Shown here: positions 23,117-30,762 of the stretch, piece by piece
How positions within the stretch are numbered: position 1 is the first letter of the stretch
Layout: the number at the start of each line of letters is the position of its first letter
Assembly: GCA_016181585.1 (NCBI GenBank)
Contig: JACOYX010000007.1
Coordinates: 1-36,539, forward strand
Direction of reading: 5' to 3'
Source: Candidatus Sungiibacteriota bacterium
GTDB lineage: Bacteria > Patescibacteriota > Minisyncoccia > Sungbacterales > HO2-52-23
DNA: 36,539 bases
Notes under the pieces: model-generated
The model's database searches: none
Told to the model about the DNA's origin: nothing
What the model saw: the letters and a program-made list of their open reading frames with translations, nothing else
Made by a program: the position numbers and the translations under genes

Positions 23117-23395
23117 TACCTCCGACAAATCTTTAAATTCAGGATTTATTTCCTGTATAAGTAAAATTTTCTTTTTTCTCGATCCACCTTTGATTTTCTT
23201 TTCAGCAACAATCGCTTCTTCGGCCATGGGAAACACAGCATAATATACCAATTTATTAACATTGTATGCGGCGGTAAATCCAGGAGTTATTTTATTTTTG
23301 TGCTCACTTATTCTTCTCTGAAGATTATTAGTCACACCTGTATATAAAACAGTATTACCTTTATTGGTTAGAATATAGACATAGTACTGCTTCAT
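23114..23395 (-). CDS. GIY-YIG domain endonuclease-like protein
   Basis: 93 residues, the size of single-domain UvrC/YhbQ-type GIY-YIG proteins. Motifs: YVYIL (5-9) and YTGVT (18-22) for the GIY...YIG pair, LQRRISEHK with the catalytic Arg and a His, and EKKIKGGSRKKK. These proteins cut DNA through a single metal site and are often tied to mobile elements. The gene is exactly bracketed by two identical 75-bp repeats in the same orientation: its stop codon lies in copy A and its start is 5 nt from copy B. The ATG has no clear Shine-Dalgarno. A selfish or repeat-linked role is inferred from position only. Confidence 0.9.
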   Translation of the reverse strand: MKQYYVYILTNKGNTVLYTGVTNNLQRRISEHKNKITPGFTAAYNVNKLVYYAVFPMAEEAIVAEKKIKGGSRKKKILLIQEINPEFKDLSEV

Positions 23396-23400
23396 ATGTG

Positions 23401-23475
23401 TGAGATTGCTTCGCTAACGCTCGCAATGACAACCAACTTCTGTCATTGCGAGGCGTACTCGCCGAAGCAATCTCA
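23401..23475. repeat. 75-bp palindromic repeat, copy B
   Basis: Same sequence and orientation as copy A, 359 bp away. The following TTCTTTGCA also follows copy C. Confidence 0.92.
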
Positions 23476-23501
23476 TTCTTTGCAATGACGCTAAAATCCT
23501 G

Positions 23502-25319
23502 TTATTCCTTCACTATCTTATCAAACTCCTCCCGCTCGATGGTTTCTTGTTTAATCAAGAGATTGGCAAGCTCGTCGAGTTTTGCACGGCGCCTCGTCAA
23601 AATATCGTGTGCTTTTTTTTGCGCGTCATCAATAATTTTTTTCACTTCTTGGTCAATCGTGCGCGCGGTTTCCTCCGAATAATTGCGCTGTGTCGTAAGT
23701 TCTCTGCCCAAAAACACCATCTCTTCGCGCTCCCCGAATGACAGGGGTCCTAGCTTTTCTGACATCCCGAATTGCATCACCAAACTCCGCGCGAGTGCCG
23801 CGGCTTTGCGTAAGTCATCGTGCGGACCTGTGGTTACATCGGCAAACACCAGTTTCTCCGCCACAAAGCCGCCAAGGGCTGATGCGATTTCATCCAGAAA
23901 ATGCGCCCGTGAATACATATGCCGGTCTTCCGCGGGAAGCTTGAGCGTATATCCCGCCGCGCGGCCGCGGGATACTACTGAAACTTTATGCACGGGGTCT
24001 GCGTGCGGAAGAGATGCCGCCACCAAAGCATGCCCCGACTCGTGAAACGCGGCGATTTTTTTCTCATCCGTCGTCAAAAGGCGGCTTTTGCGTTCCGGTC
24101 CCAAAATTACTTTTTCAATAGAATTGATCAAATCCATCTGCTCCACTTTTTTTCTATTGCCCCGCGCCGCCACAATCGCCGCTTCGTTTACCAAATTCGC
24201 CAAGTCCGCGCCGGAAAACCCGGGGGTACGCTCTGCAATTACATGCAAATCCACTTCTTCCACAAGCGGTTTATTTTGAGTGTGAATTTTTAAAATTTCT
24301 TCACGGTCTTTCAAATCCGGCAAATCAAGCACCACGCGGCGGTCAAAGCGTCCTGGGCGCAAAAGCGCGGGATCCAAAACATCCGGTCGGTTGGTGGCCG
24401 CCATTACGATCACGCGGTCATCGGTCTCCATCCCGTCCATTTCAACCAAAATCTGATTGAGCGTCTGCTCCCGCTCGTCGTGCCCACCGCCAAGCCCTGC
24501 GCCGCGAATACGGCCGATGGCATCGAGCTCGTCGATGAAAATAATCGCCGGGGCGGCTTTTTTGGCAAGACGGAAAAGATCGCGCGTGCGCGATGCGCCT
24601 ACACCCACAAACATTTCAATAAATTCTGATGCCGACATATGGAAAAACGGCACCCCTGCTTCTCCGGAAACGGCTTTGGCGAGCAGTGTTTTTCCCGAAC
24701 CCGGCGGGCCCATAAGAAGCACTCCTTTCGGAATTTTGGCGCCTATGTCCAAAAACTTCTTCGGGTTTTTCAAAAAATCAACAATTTCAATCAACTCTTC
24801 CTTCGCTTCCTGCACACCAGCAACATCTTTAAACATTACCCGCTCCTTTTTATTTTCAGGATTTATCAGGCGCGCGCGGGACTGGCCAAAGGTAAACGCC
24901 TGCATAGACCCCCGCTGGACTTGCCGCGCGGTAAACCAGATGAAAAAACCGATCAAAAGCACGGGTCCCAGAATGGGCAAAATGATGCCGAAAAATACAT
25001 TCGAAAAATCGCGCGATTTGACGGTAATCGGCACTTGGCGGAGTTTTTCCTGATCCACGCCATAATTTCGCAGGGTCTCGGTAATACCCGATTCGAGTTC
25101 TTTTTCCGCAGTTATCTCTTCATTATTTTTTAATTTTATTTCAAGCGTCGTATCTACAACATTGATTTGGGCCACCTCTCCCGCATTTACTTTCATCGCA
25201 AGTTCGGAAAGCGAAAGTTCCTTTTTTTCCTTAAATTCCCCGCTCACGAGCGAATACATCACTGAGATGGAGAATAAAATGATAAGCACCCAAATAAAAT
25301 TTTTTGTAAAGTTTTTCAT
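23502..25319 (-). CDS. ftsH: ATP-dependent zinc metalloprotease FtsH
   Basis: 605 residues. Two membrane helices (about 7-25 and 108-130) flank a ~80-residue periplasmic domain. AAA+ module: Walker A GPPGSGKT (204-211), Walker [13 protein letters not shown], second region of homology [21 protein letters not shown]. Peptidase: zinc motif HESGH (426-430) and a third ligand Asp in [12 protein letters not shown]. FtsH degrades damaged and regulatory membrane proteins. The chosen ATG (25319) gives the usual short cytoplasmic start; a longer frame exists upstream but runs into repeats. No good Shine-Dalgarno is seen. Stands alone between repeat elements. The C-terminal tail is helical and short, as in many small genomes. 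Confidence 0.97.
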   Translation of the reverse strand: MKNFTKNFIWVLIILFSISVMYSLVSGEFKEKKELSLSELAMKVNAGEVAQINVVDTTLEIKLKNNEEITAEKELESGITETLRNYGVDQEKLRQVPITVKSRDFSNVFFGIILPILGPVLLIGFFIWFTARQVQRGSMQAFTFGQSRARLINPENKKERVMFKDVAGVQEAKEELIEIVDFLKNPKKFLDIGAKIPKGVLLMGPPGSGKTLLAKAVSGEAGVPFFHMSASEFIEMFVGVGASRTRDLFRLAKKAAPAIIFIDELDAIGRIRGAGLGGGHDEREQTLNQILVEMDGMETDDRVIVMAATNRPDVLDPALLRPGRFDRRVVLDLPDLKDREEILKIHTQNKPLVEEVDLHVIAERTPGFSGADLANLVNEAAIVAARGNRKKVEQMDLINSIEKVILGPERKSRLLTTDEKKIAAFHESGHALVAASLPHADPVHKVSVVSRGRAAGYTLKLPAEDRHMYSRAHFLDEIASALGGFVAEKLVFADVTTGPHDDLRKAAALARSLVMQFGMSEKLGPLSFGEREEMVFLGRELTTQRNYSEETARTIDQEVKKIIDDAQKKAHDILTRRRAKLDELANLLIKQETIEREEFDKIVKE

Positions 25320-25461
25320 ACCCAAAAAGACTAACACAAATAAAGCCATACTGCAAGAAATACTGTAATATCCCCTAGAATTTAGCAAATAATAACGCAT
25401 GGCTGTCATTGCGAGACATTTCGGCACTCCGAGAAACCGAGATAATCACATTTCTCGATAA

Positions 25462-25535
25462 TGAGATTGCTTCGCTAACGCTCGCAATACAGCCAACTTC
25501 TGTCATTGCGAGGCGTACTCGCCGAAGCAATCTCA
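25462..25535. repeat. 75-bp palindromic repeat, copy C
   Basis: Same as copies A and B except for a one-base loss and small changes in the centre (CTCGCAATACAGCC). It is preceded by an extra TGTCATTGCGAG arm at about 25403 and abuts the remnant class I element. Confidence 0.88.
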
Positions 25536-25546
25536 TTCTTTGCATC

Positions 25547-25589
25547 GAATTTATGGAATTGCAGCCAAAGGCAATTCGGCAACAGACCC
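25547..25589. mobile_element. class I element remnant (one end only)
   Basis: GAATTTATGGAATTGCAGCC and GGCAATTCGGCAACAGACCC match the right-hand part of copy 4. The left half is absent; the 75-bp repeat copy C lies where it would be. Confidence 0.75.
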
Positions 25590-25600
25590 CTAAAAAATAA

Positions 25601-25627
25601 AAACAGCCTCGATAAGACGCGGCTGTT
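25601..25627 (-). terminator. terminator of the translin-like gene
   Basis: Minus strand AACAGCC...GGCTGTTTTTATTTTTT, 17 nt after the stop codon. Confidence 0.8.
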
Positions 25628-25643
25628 CTTTCTTATTTTCATA

Positions 25644-26498
25644 TTATAAATTTTCCTGATGTTCGATCAGCGCCAAGCGGCACCGGTCGTCCACCAATTT
25701 CTGCATTTCTTGGGCTTGAATCCACTCCACCTGCTGGAGAAGCCCGCGAAATGTGTTGCGAAATCCGGCATGATGACTATTATCTATTACCATGCCGTAG
25801 GCAGTCTCGAACTGTTCTAGAACGCCATGAATCACTTCACAAATACAAAGAAATCGTTTGCGAAGATTTTTCACGGCAATTAAATAGCTTTTCCCTTCGT
25901 GATCGAGCATGGCCATGAAGCGATAAAGGAGCTTTCCTACTTCTCCCACCGTATCGCCAAGCCCTGCAAGCCACGCTTGGGAAGGAATAGACCATTCTTC
26001 ATGAGTTTTTTCATTATACTCGCAATGCGAGACCACCGAAAAACCTAAATTATGATTAACCAACATCGGATAAAACACGCATACAAACTGAAATTCCGCG
26101 ACCTCTTGCGCGGCATTGGCGTCAAATTCCCACGCCTTGAATCCCGGCATGTTGAGATTTTGCAAATCACGCCATAGCTTTTTAAATTGCAAAATACATT
26201 GCTCAAGGATAGCCGTATCAAAGCTCCGAAGCGCCTTGATTCCTTTTTTAGAAACAGAAATCATATCGTTCGAAACCCTATAACCCTGTCCTATATTTCT
26301 TCTTTGTTCCTCGTAATCACGCGACAATGGCCGCGCAATTTCGTTCAGTTTTTCCCCGATTATATTGCAATCGTTCCGGAACCCTTCTGTCATTTCAAAA
26401 AGATTAAAGGCACTTTTTGTCATAGCAAAACCGTTTTCATTTTGTTTATCACCACTCACCCTATCATCATCAAAACGTCCATCGCTAAAATTACCCAT
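25644..26498 (-). CDS. translin-family-like helical protein
   Basis: 284 residues from the chosen start, nearly all alpha-helical. The C-terminal half contains SQAWLAGLGDTVGEVGKLLY, resembling the translin motif (YLxGLxDLxGELxR), followed by long helices ending QFETAYGMVIDN..FRNTFRGLLQQVEW, as in translin's last helices. The N-terminal half (FNLFEMTEGFRNDCNIIGEKLNEIARPLSRDYEEQRR) fits the first helix pair. Translin and TRAX form octameric shells that bind or cut single-stranded RNA or DNA; the TRAX catalytic acidic residues cannot be placed with confidence. The ATG at 26498 is chosen for GGGGG just upstream; other in-frame ATGs lie either side. It has no immediate operon partner but neighbours the NYN/Nudix genes. 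Confidence 0.6.
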   Translation of the reverse strand: MGNFSDGRFDDDRVSGDKQNENGFAMTKSAFNLFEMTEGFRNDCNIIGEKLNEIARPLSRDYEEQRRNIGQGYRVSNDMISVSKKGIKALRSFDTAILEQCILQFKKLWRDLQNLNMPGFKAWEFDANAAQEVAEFQFVCVFYPMLVNHNLGFSVVSHCEYNEKTHEEWSIPSQAWLAGLGDTVGEVGKLLYRFMAMLDHEGKSYLIAVKNLRKRFLCICEVIHGVLEQFETAYGMVIDNSHHAGFRNTFRGLLQQVEWIQAQEMQKLVDDRCRLALIEHQENL

Positions 26499-26619
26499 AA
26501 AACCCCCGTATGTTCTTACGAGACCATGTCTCATAAATTTTCTCAAAGAACTTGCCGCTATTCAGGTTTTCATTTAATGAATACCGGAACACTGGTAAAT
26601 TCTTTAGGTCATGTAATTT

Positions 26620-26631
26620 GTAACATGTAAC
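26620..26631. promoter_or_regulatory. GTnACATGTnAC-type palindrome upstream of the translin-like gene
   Basis: GTAACATGTAAC. The related GTCACATGTTAC lies in the leader of the NYN gene (30648-30659). Candidate binding site for a shared regulator. Confidence 0.4.
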
Positions 26632-26713
26632 ACATATCTCAAGGAAAAATCCTCTTGAGATTCTCGAGTTACAAGTTATACATTGCGCGTTACAAGCCCT
26701 TAATAAACTGATG

Positions 26714-26741
26714 CCCCAGAAGGTCGAAAGACCTTCTGGGG
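26714..26741 (-). terminator. hairpin after the 484-residue gene
   Basis: CCCCAGAAGGTC-tttc-GACCTTCTGGGG, 12-bp stem, just downstream of the gene's stop. It lacks a strong T-run, so termination may be weak. Confidence 0.55.
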
Positions 26742-26751
26742 ACTTGGTTAC

Positions 26752-28206
26752 TTATACCTTTCCATATGGAAGGTACTTCTGGAGGAGATTTTGAGCTCCT
26801 CCTCTCTGGCGGCGGCGACCCGGCCCTTTTTTCGGGCCATCGTCACCACCAGCAACGCCCTCTCCACCGGCATTGTGGCGCCGCTCGCCACGCTGTTTCT
26901 GGTGACTCCCACCCTTGCCTTCCTGCTGCGCCGCCGCAAGCAGGATGGGGTTGAAATTTTGCGGAGTCTCGCGGTGGGTCTTTTTGTACCCCATCGCCGC
27001 GAGAAATAGCGCTCTGAGAAAACCCATGTCCTCTCCGGAGAGCTCACCCCGGATCCCCGCGAACTGTTTTCCAATCTCATATTGGCAAACAGTTCCAGCC
27101 TCTACCCCTTTTTTAAAGAGGTAGTGTCGGATCCCTCCAGTGGACCCCATGAACTGAATGCGACCGCACGTCTCCTTAGGCTCATCCGTTGCCTTGCCTA
27201 AGCAAAGCAGGTAGACGAAGCCCGTCAACGGCTTGCCCCCCTCATACATGCGCCACTGATGCTCTGGCGCAAGCACCACCTTCACCATATACGGATAAGG
27301 TGGTTGTTTTGGGTTTGAGCATGGCTTCAGATCAGCCATGTCTTCCAGCGATCTCCCGCCATCCACTTGGAAGTCGAGAGAATCCACAAGAGCTTCCTCC
27401 TGCTCTCGCCGCTCTGCCGCCGCGGCTTCCATCGCGGCTTTGCGCTCTCTCGCCTCCTCCCGCACCCTCTTATGGTGCGTCTCATAGGCCGAGGAAAGTC
27501 GCCGATACTCTGACTGCCACTCCTGTCCTTTTTCGCGCCACTCCTCTTTCGAGTATCGGCGCAATTTAAAGTAACAAGTGGTCCCCTCATCTCCGGGGTC
27601 CCCGCGTACTGTCCAAAAATTCTCCGGATAGGGGTTTTTGTACTGCCCAGTCAGATCCCTCTCGCGGCGATCCTCCTCGGGTAGTGCAAAATAAGCCTGT
27701 CGCTTAGCTACCATCTCCGATTTTTCCTCGGCGGAGATTTGCTCGAGGATTCCCCGCTCAACGAGAGCGGTAGAAACTCGGTACTCATCAGCGCGGTCTA
27801 GGTGTCCTCCGACCCAGATTTCAAAAACATTTATATCATCCACGAAGCCCTCGGTGATACTAATGATTTTTCGATCTAGGGCTGTCAACTGCGCATCCTC
27901 AATGGCCGTCCGGCTCCTCTTGAACCGGAGATCATTCGCCTGCTCTTGCAGGCCATCGAAGTCGGAAAACATTTGCTCAGCGGCTTCGGCAAGCTCCTTT
28001 TGTGCTTGCTTGAAAATCTCCTCCGCCTGCCGCCGTGCTTCCTGTTTAGGATTCACATACGGGGTCGGCCGAGGAGGTGTCTCCTCTGACTTCTTCTCTT
28101 CCGCAACCGGCACAACCGGTGCGGCAATCACCGCCTGCGTCGCCTTCATCCGCTCGAGAAGAGCGTTGAGTTTGTTGGAGTTGGGTGTCGTTTTTTGCGT
28201 ATCCAT
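26752..28206 (-). CDS. unknown protein with coiled coil and basic Gly/Arg-rich tail
   Basis: 484 residues. The N-terminus is Thr/Pro-rich; residues ~60-110 are a charged helix likely to form a coiled coil; ~255-290 is a Glu/Arg/Ala-rich helix (REEARERKAAMEAAAAERREQEEA). Residues ~320-430 look globular (YPYMVKVVLAPEHQWRMYEGGKPLTGFVYLLCLGK...). The last ~50 are Gly/Arg/Lys-rich, resembling RGG-type RNA-binding tails. No family was recognised. AAGGAG precedes the ATG at 28206, and a consensus promoter lies 160 nt upstream, so expression should be high. The gene is alone in its unit. An RNA-related role is inferred from the tail and neighbours only. Confidence 0.7.
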   Translation of the reverse strand: MDTQKTTPNSNKLNALLERMKATQAVIAAPVVPVAEEKKSEETPPRPTPYVNPKQEARRQAEEIFKQAQKELAEAAEQMFSDFDGLQEQANDLRFKRSRTAIEDAQLTALDRKIISITEGFVDDINVFEIWVGGHLDRADEYRVSTALVERGILEQISAEEKSEMVAKRQAYFALPEEDRRERDLTGQYKNPYPENFWTVRGDPGDEGTTCYFKLRRYSKEEWREKGQEWQSEYRRLSSAYETHHKRVREEARERKAAMEAAAAERREQEEALVDSLDFQVDGGRSLEDMADLKPCSNPKQPPYPYMVKVVLAPEHQWRMYEGGKPLTGFVYLLCLGKATDEPKETCGRIQFMGSTGGIRHYLFKKGVEAGTVCQYEIGKQFAGIRGELSGEDMGFLRALFLAAMGYKKTHRETPQNFNPILLAAAQQEGKGGSHQKQRGERRHNAGGEGVAGGDDGPKKGPGRRRQRGGAQNLLQKYLPYGKV

Positions 28207-28367
28207 TTCTTCTCCTTGGCTGCGTGCACGAGACACGTTTTCACAAAAAAATCGTTAAAAAATTACATCCATGTAAACAACAGTGAATCCCCTCTATGCT
28301 CTTGCCATTAATCAAGTGCTTAAACTATAAAAAATCTCCTTATGTAAAGAACGTTAATGATAAACTC

Positions 28368-28396
28368 ATTATACTCTGGTTAACAAAACTTGTCAA
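28368..28396 (-). promoter_or_regulatory. consensus sigma70 promoter of the 484-residue gene
   Basis: Minus strand TTGACA (28391-28396), 17-nt spacer, TATAAT (28368-28373). Perfect at both boxes; the leader is about 155 nt. Confidence 0.92.
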
Positions 28397-28418
28397 GCAT
28401 GGTTGACATAAGGACAAT

Positions 28419-28577
28419 AGACTTGCTCCATAATAACTCTTCTACTGCAACTTCCCTGCTTCGACTGCGGCTTTGCAAAAATTATTCAACATATACGCCG
28501 TATATGCTTCATAATTTTTGCTTAGTCTCGCGCGAAGCAGGAAAATTTCGTAACGAAAGTTATTATGGAGCAAGTCT
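28419..28577. mobile_element. class II palindromic element, copy 3
   Basis: 159 bp, AGACTTGCTCCATAATAACT to its inverse, flanked by AAT (28416-28418 and 28578-28580). Inside are nested arms CCTGCTTCG/CGAAGCAGG, GCAAAAATTAT/ATAATTTTTGC and ATATACG/CGTATAT, so almost the whole element can fold into one long hairpin. It lies upstream of the perfect promoter above, on the far side of its -35 box. Confidence 0.85.
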
Positions 28578-28585
28578 AATTTTTT

Positions 28586-28616
28586 AGCCCGCTGGTTTGC
28601 ACCAGCGGGCTATTTG
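28586..28616 (+). terminator. plus-strand terminator with no upstream gene
   Basis: AGCCCGCTGGT-TTGC-ACCAGCGGGCT followed by ATTTGTTTTG. On the minus strand an A-run follows instead, so it acts only rightward. The only thing immediately upstream in that direction is the class II element. Confidence 0.65.
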
Positions 28617-28647
28617 TTTTGTTGTTTATTTTTTAAAATAATTTTTT

Positions 28648-28683
28648 GCAGTGTCATTCAAACTTTCGATGGAATGACACTGC
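28648..28683 (-). terminator. hairpin after the 245-residue gene
   Basis: GCAGTGTCATTC/GAATGACACTGC 12-bp arms; on the minus strand AAAAAATTATTTT follows, a weak tract. Confidence 0.45.
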
Positions 28684-28763
28684 TGTCTTGTGCTATGCCA
28701 TCCCACGCGGTCTTTGCAATCATTCAGACAGCATCAGACAGCAGAGGTTTTTTTCTGCTTCCT

Positions 28764-29501
28764 CTATTTCCGCGACGACTCGCGCGCCTCCGCCCACCAC
28801 ACTCCCTCGGCAAATTGCGGAATGATGTGATTTTTCTTGGCGCTCCTTTCGCGCCTTCCCACAAATTCAATCGAATGGACCACTTGTCCATTCTCGTCAG
28901 GCGGATTGGCGTGAATGTGTGCATTCAGCCAACCGTCCTGCAGGAGAAGTCCAAAGAGGTCTTTCCCTTGCTGTGTTACGGGGAACTGGGGTTCCGCGTT
29001 TTTTCGAAATCCGCAAACCAACGTCGCGCCGCCGGAGGCACGTTCGTACCAATGCTGATTTACCAGCCGGTAGCCGAGTGCCTCTATTTCCAAACGTAGC
29101 AAATGAATGCTACCGACCTCCTTCAAACCCTCTTTCATAAAAACTGGGCAACCATTATACCCTCTTTCCGGATCTAAGTGGCGCGGATCACGACCAGTGC
29201 GCGCCGCGTCAGCTAAGCGTTTTGCAAGCTGTGCTTGCTCATTGCGCTCCACCTTGAAGATATCTGAATCTTCAAGATATTTTTCCTGCGCCTTCCACCC
29301 AAGAATGAACTGGAATAACATCCATTCCGGCATTGGCGCCATGGGAGGATCCTCCTCTTTCAGATGCCCGATGCAGTCGTGCCACCGCTCTGTGGCACAA
29401 TCTACACCTCCCGCCGAAATCATGGCAAGATTTTGACATCGTCCCCCCGTGCGGTCAGACCGCACGCACGCAAACTTAAAGGGCAGTTGCAACTTCGACA
29501 T
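28764..29501 (-). CDS. unknown protein with Cys/His-rich N-terminus
   Basis: 245 residues from the chosen start. The first 60 residues contain four Cys and two His in a zinc-site-like spacing (FACVRSDRTGGRCQNL ... VDCATERWHDCIGH). The rest is mixed alpha/beta with ERGYNGCPVFMKEGLKEVGS and an ending rich in charged residues. No family was recognised. The ATG at 29501 is preferred because GAGGAGG precedes it; it overlaps the end of the NYN gene by 26 nt, so the two are an operon and probably coupled. Partnership with an NYN nuclease is the main functional hint. Confidence 0.7.
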   Translation of the reverse strand: MSKLQLPFKFACVRSDRTGGRCQNLAMISAGGVDCATERWHDCIGHLKEEDPPMAPMPEWMLFQFILGWKAQEKYLEDSDIFKVERNEQAQLAKRLADAARTGRDPRHLDPERGYNGCPVFMKEGLKEVGSIHLLRLEIEALGYRLVNQHWYERASGGATLVCGFRKNAEPQFPVTQQGKDLFGLLLQDGWLNAHIHANPPDENGQVVHSIEFVGRRERSAKKNHIIPQFAEGVWWAEARESSRK

Positions 29502-30594
29502 CTTTCGCCTCCTCTCTTGGTTCTTGTTCTTGGTTTTCTGTGAGTTCAGCAAATCTCTCCAACAAACCTTTTGCTAACTCATGACCATCTTTCTTAAAGA
29601 CATAGTACTTACTCAAAGTTATTTTTCTGCCGTTCTCGAATCTATGCTTAACAACTTGCCTCACAATACCCAGATCAACAAAAATCTGAAGCATTATTCT
29701 GTAATGCCATTTTCCGAAGCCATTGGTATTGCCGTAGGCGCTTTTGTTAATTCTTTCAACAACTCTGCGTAAAAGCGTTTGGAAAGGTAACTGCTTTCCC
29801 TCGCACTCTTTCATGGCGATCCCCGCAACCAATGCGGCGAGCATCGAATTTTTTTCAAACTCTCCATCCGCATTGTTGAAAAGTAAAACCCCTTTTACTC
29901 TTTTCTTAAAGCGCTGCATTTCCGTCCATGACGGCTCTATTTGCACCACTTGGGAATGAATTACTTGCATTTTTGGGCTCGGTTTATCCACCATGATAGG
30001 CACCACAGTCTTTTTCTTCTCGAGCAATGCCTTCATCGTGCTCACAAACCCCGTATCGTGGCTTACTATAAACACGGTTTTTATTGAAGGATTCAATATG
30101 GCACACCGCGCCATTTCTTTCATTTTTTTGTCCGCGGCATTGGGTGCGGGTTGCACCATGTTTACATAGAATCCCAACTGCAGAAAACCCATGGCGAACT
30201 CGGCGGCAAGCGCCTCCGTACCGCCGCTTTTGGTGGTGAGAAAACAAAACTTTGCGGCCCCGTCAAACAAAAAATTCCGCAAAAGCGCCTGGCGCCTGAG
30301 AAACGCCGTAAACTCTTCGAGATTTTTCCACGTACCCTGCTCGCGGGCCTGGTACTCAACATTATCAAAATCCACCAAAATCATGGCGGATTTCCCGGCT
30401 TCTAGCAATAAATCTTTCCCCGCTTCGGTTACCCGAAGATACCCAACGGGGTATTCCTCCACGAGATTGTGTTTGAAAAGTTTCTTACGCAACTTTTCAT
30501 CCACATTGTCTCGATGATACATACGCCCGTTCTGCTGAACAATTCCGGCCAGAACGGTAATTTGCTTGGTTGGTGGTCTGCCGCCGCGAGGCAT
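29476..30594 (-). CDS. NYN-domain (PIN-like) nuclease candidate with wHTH flanks
   Basis: 372 residues. Residues 1-68 look like a winged helix (VLAGIVQQNGRMYHRDNVDEKL...GYLRVTEAGKDLL). Residues 70-205 are an NYN domain: LVDFDNVE (D75, D77, N78), an acidic/Lys segment NAADKKMKEMA (151-161), and FIVSHDTGFVSTMKALLEKKK (175-195), matching the SxDxDF motif with H for the usual Asp/Gly. NYN domains are metal-dependent RNases of the PIN fold. A second helical/winged region follows (about 235-340). The start at 30594 has GGAGG 7 nt upstream. It is transcribed from a promoter overlapping that of the divergent Nudix gene and is the first gene of an operon. Likely role: regulated RNA cleavage. Confidence 0.85.
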   Translation of the reverse strand: MPRGGRPPTKQITVLAGIVQQNGRMYHRDNVDEKLRKKLFKHNLVEEYPVGYLRVTEAGKDLLLEAGKSAMILVDFDNVEYQAREQGTWKNLEEFTAFLRRQALLRNFLFDGAAKFCFLTTKSGGTEALAAEFAMGFLQLGFYVNMVQPAPNAADKKMKEMARCAILNPSIKTVFIVSHDTGFVSTMKALLEKKKTVVPIMVDKPSPKMQVIHSQVVQIEPSWTEMQRFKKRVKGVLLFNNADGEFEKNSMLAALVAGIAMKECEGKQLPFQTLLRRVVERINKSAYGNTNGFGKWHYRIMLQIFVDLGIVRQVVKHRFENGRKITLSKYYVFKKDGHELAKGLLERFAELTENQEQEPREEAKDVEVATAL

Positions 30595-30629
30595 AAAACA
30601 TCCTCCTTCTTCCGCAACATATATTTTGC

Positions 30630-30650
30630 GACTTGCCCCATGTGCAAGTC
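30630..30650 (-). promoter_or_regulatory. hairpin in the NYN operon leader
   Basis: GACTTGC-loop-GCAAGTC, 36 nt before the start codon and within the transcribed leader. It overlaps the GTCACATGTTAC box at 30648-30659. Confidence 0.45.
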
Positions 30651-30685
30651 ACATGTTACGCGAAATTGACAACGAGCATGTCTTG

Positions 30686-30726
30686 ATTTTACCAGCTATT
30701 GACAGTAAAGTCAAGAATGGTACGAT
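30686..30726. promoter_or_regulatory. overlapping divergent promoters (NYN operon and Nudix gene)
   Basis: Rightward: TTGACA (30699-30704), 16 nt, TACGAT (30721-30726). Leftward: TTGACT (30709-30714 on the complement), 17 nt, TAAAAT (30686-30691). The two -35 boxes face each other in the palindrome TTGACAGTAAAGTCAA, so RNA polymerase can serve only one side at a time. Confidence 0.75.
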
Positions 30727-30762
30727 AGCGCCAGCACATTCCAACATTTAGGAGTAACACAT

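Larger units (their letters stand above)
26499..26751. other. intergenic region with repeated TGTAAC/GTTACA boxes
   Basis: Holds TTGTAACATGTAACAC (26618-26633), two direct copies of GTTACAAG 21 bp apart (26668 and 26689), a hairpin ATCTCAAGGA/TCCTCTTGAGAT near 26635-26660, and the terminator-like hairpin below. No gene was seen. Confidence 0.55.

Noticed and set aside
23042-25535. CRISPR array made of the 75-bp repeats
   Set aside because: Only three copies, irregular spacing with a gene between two of them, repeats too long and palindromic over their whole length, and no cas gene.
28614-29099. 161-residue plus-strand frame
   Set aside because: Antisense to the Cys/His-rich gene and without a ribosome-binding site.
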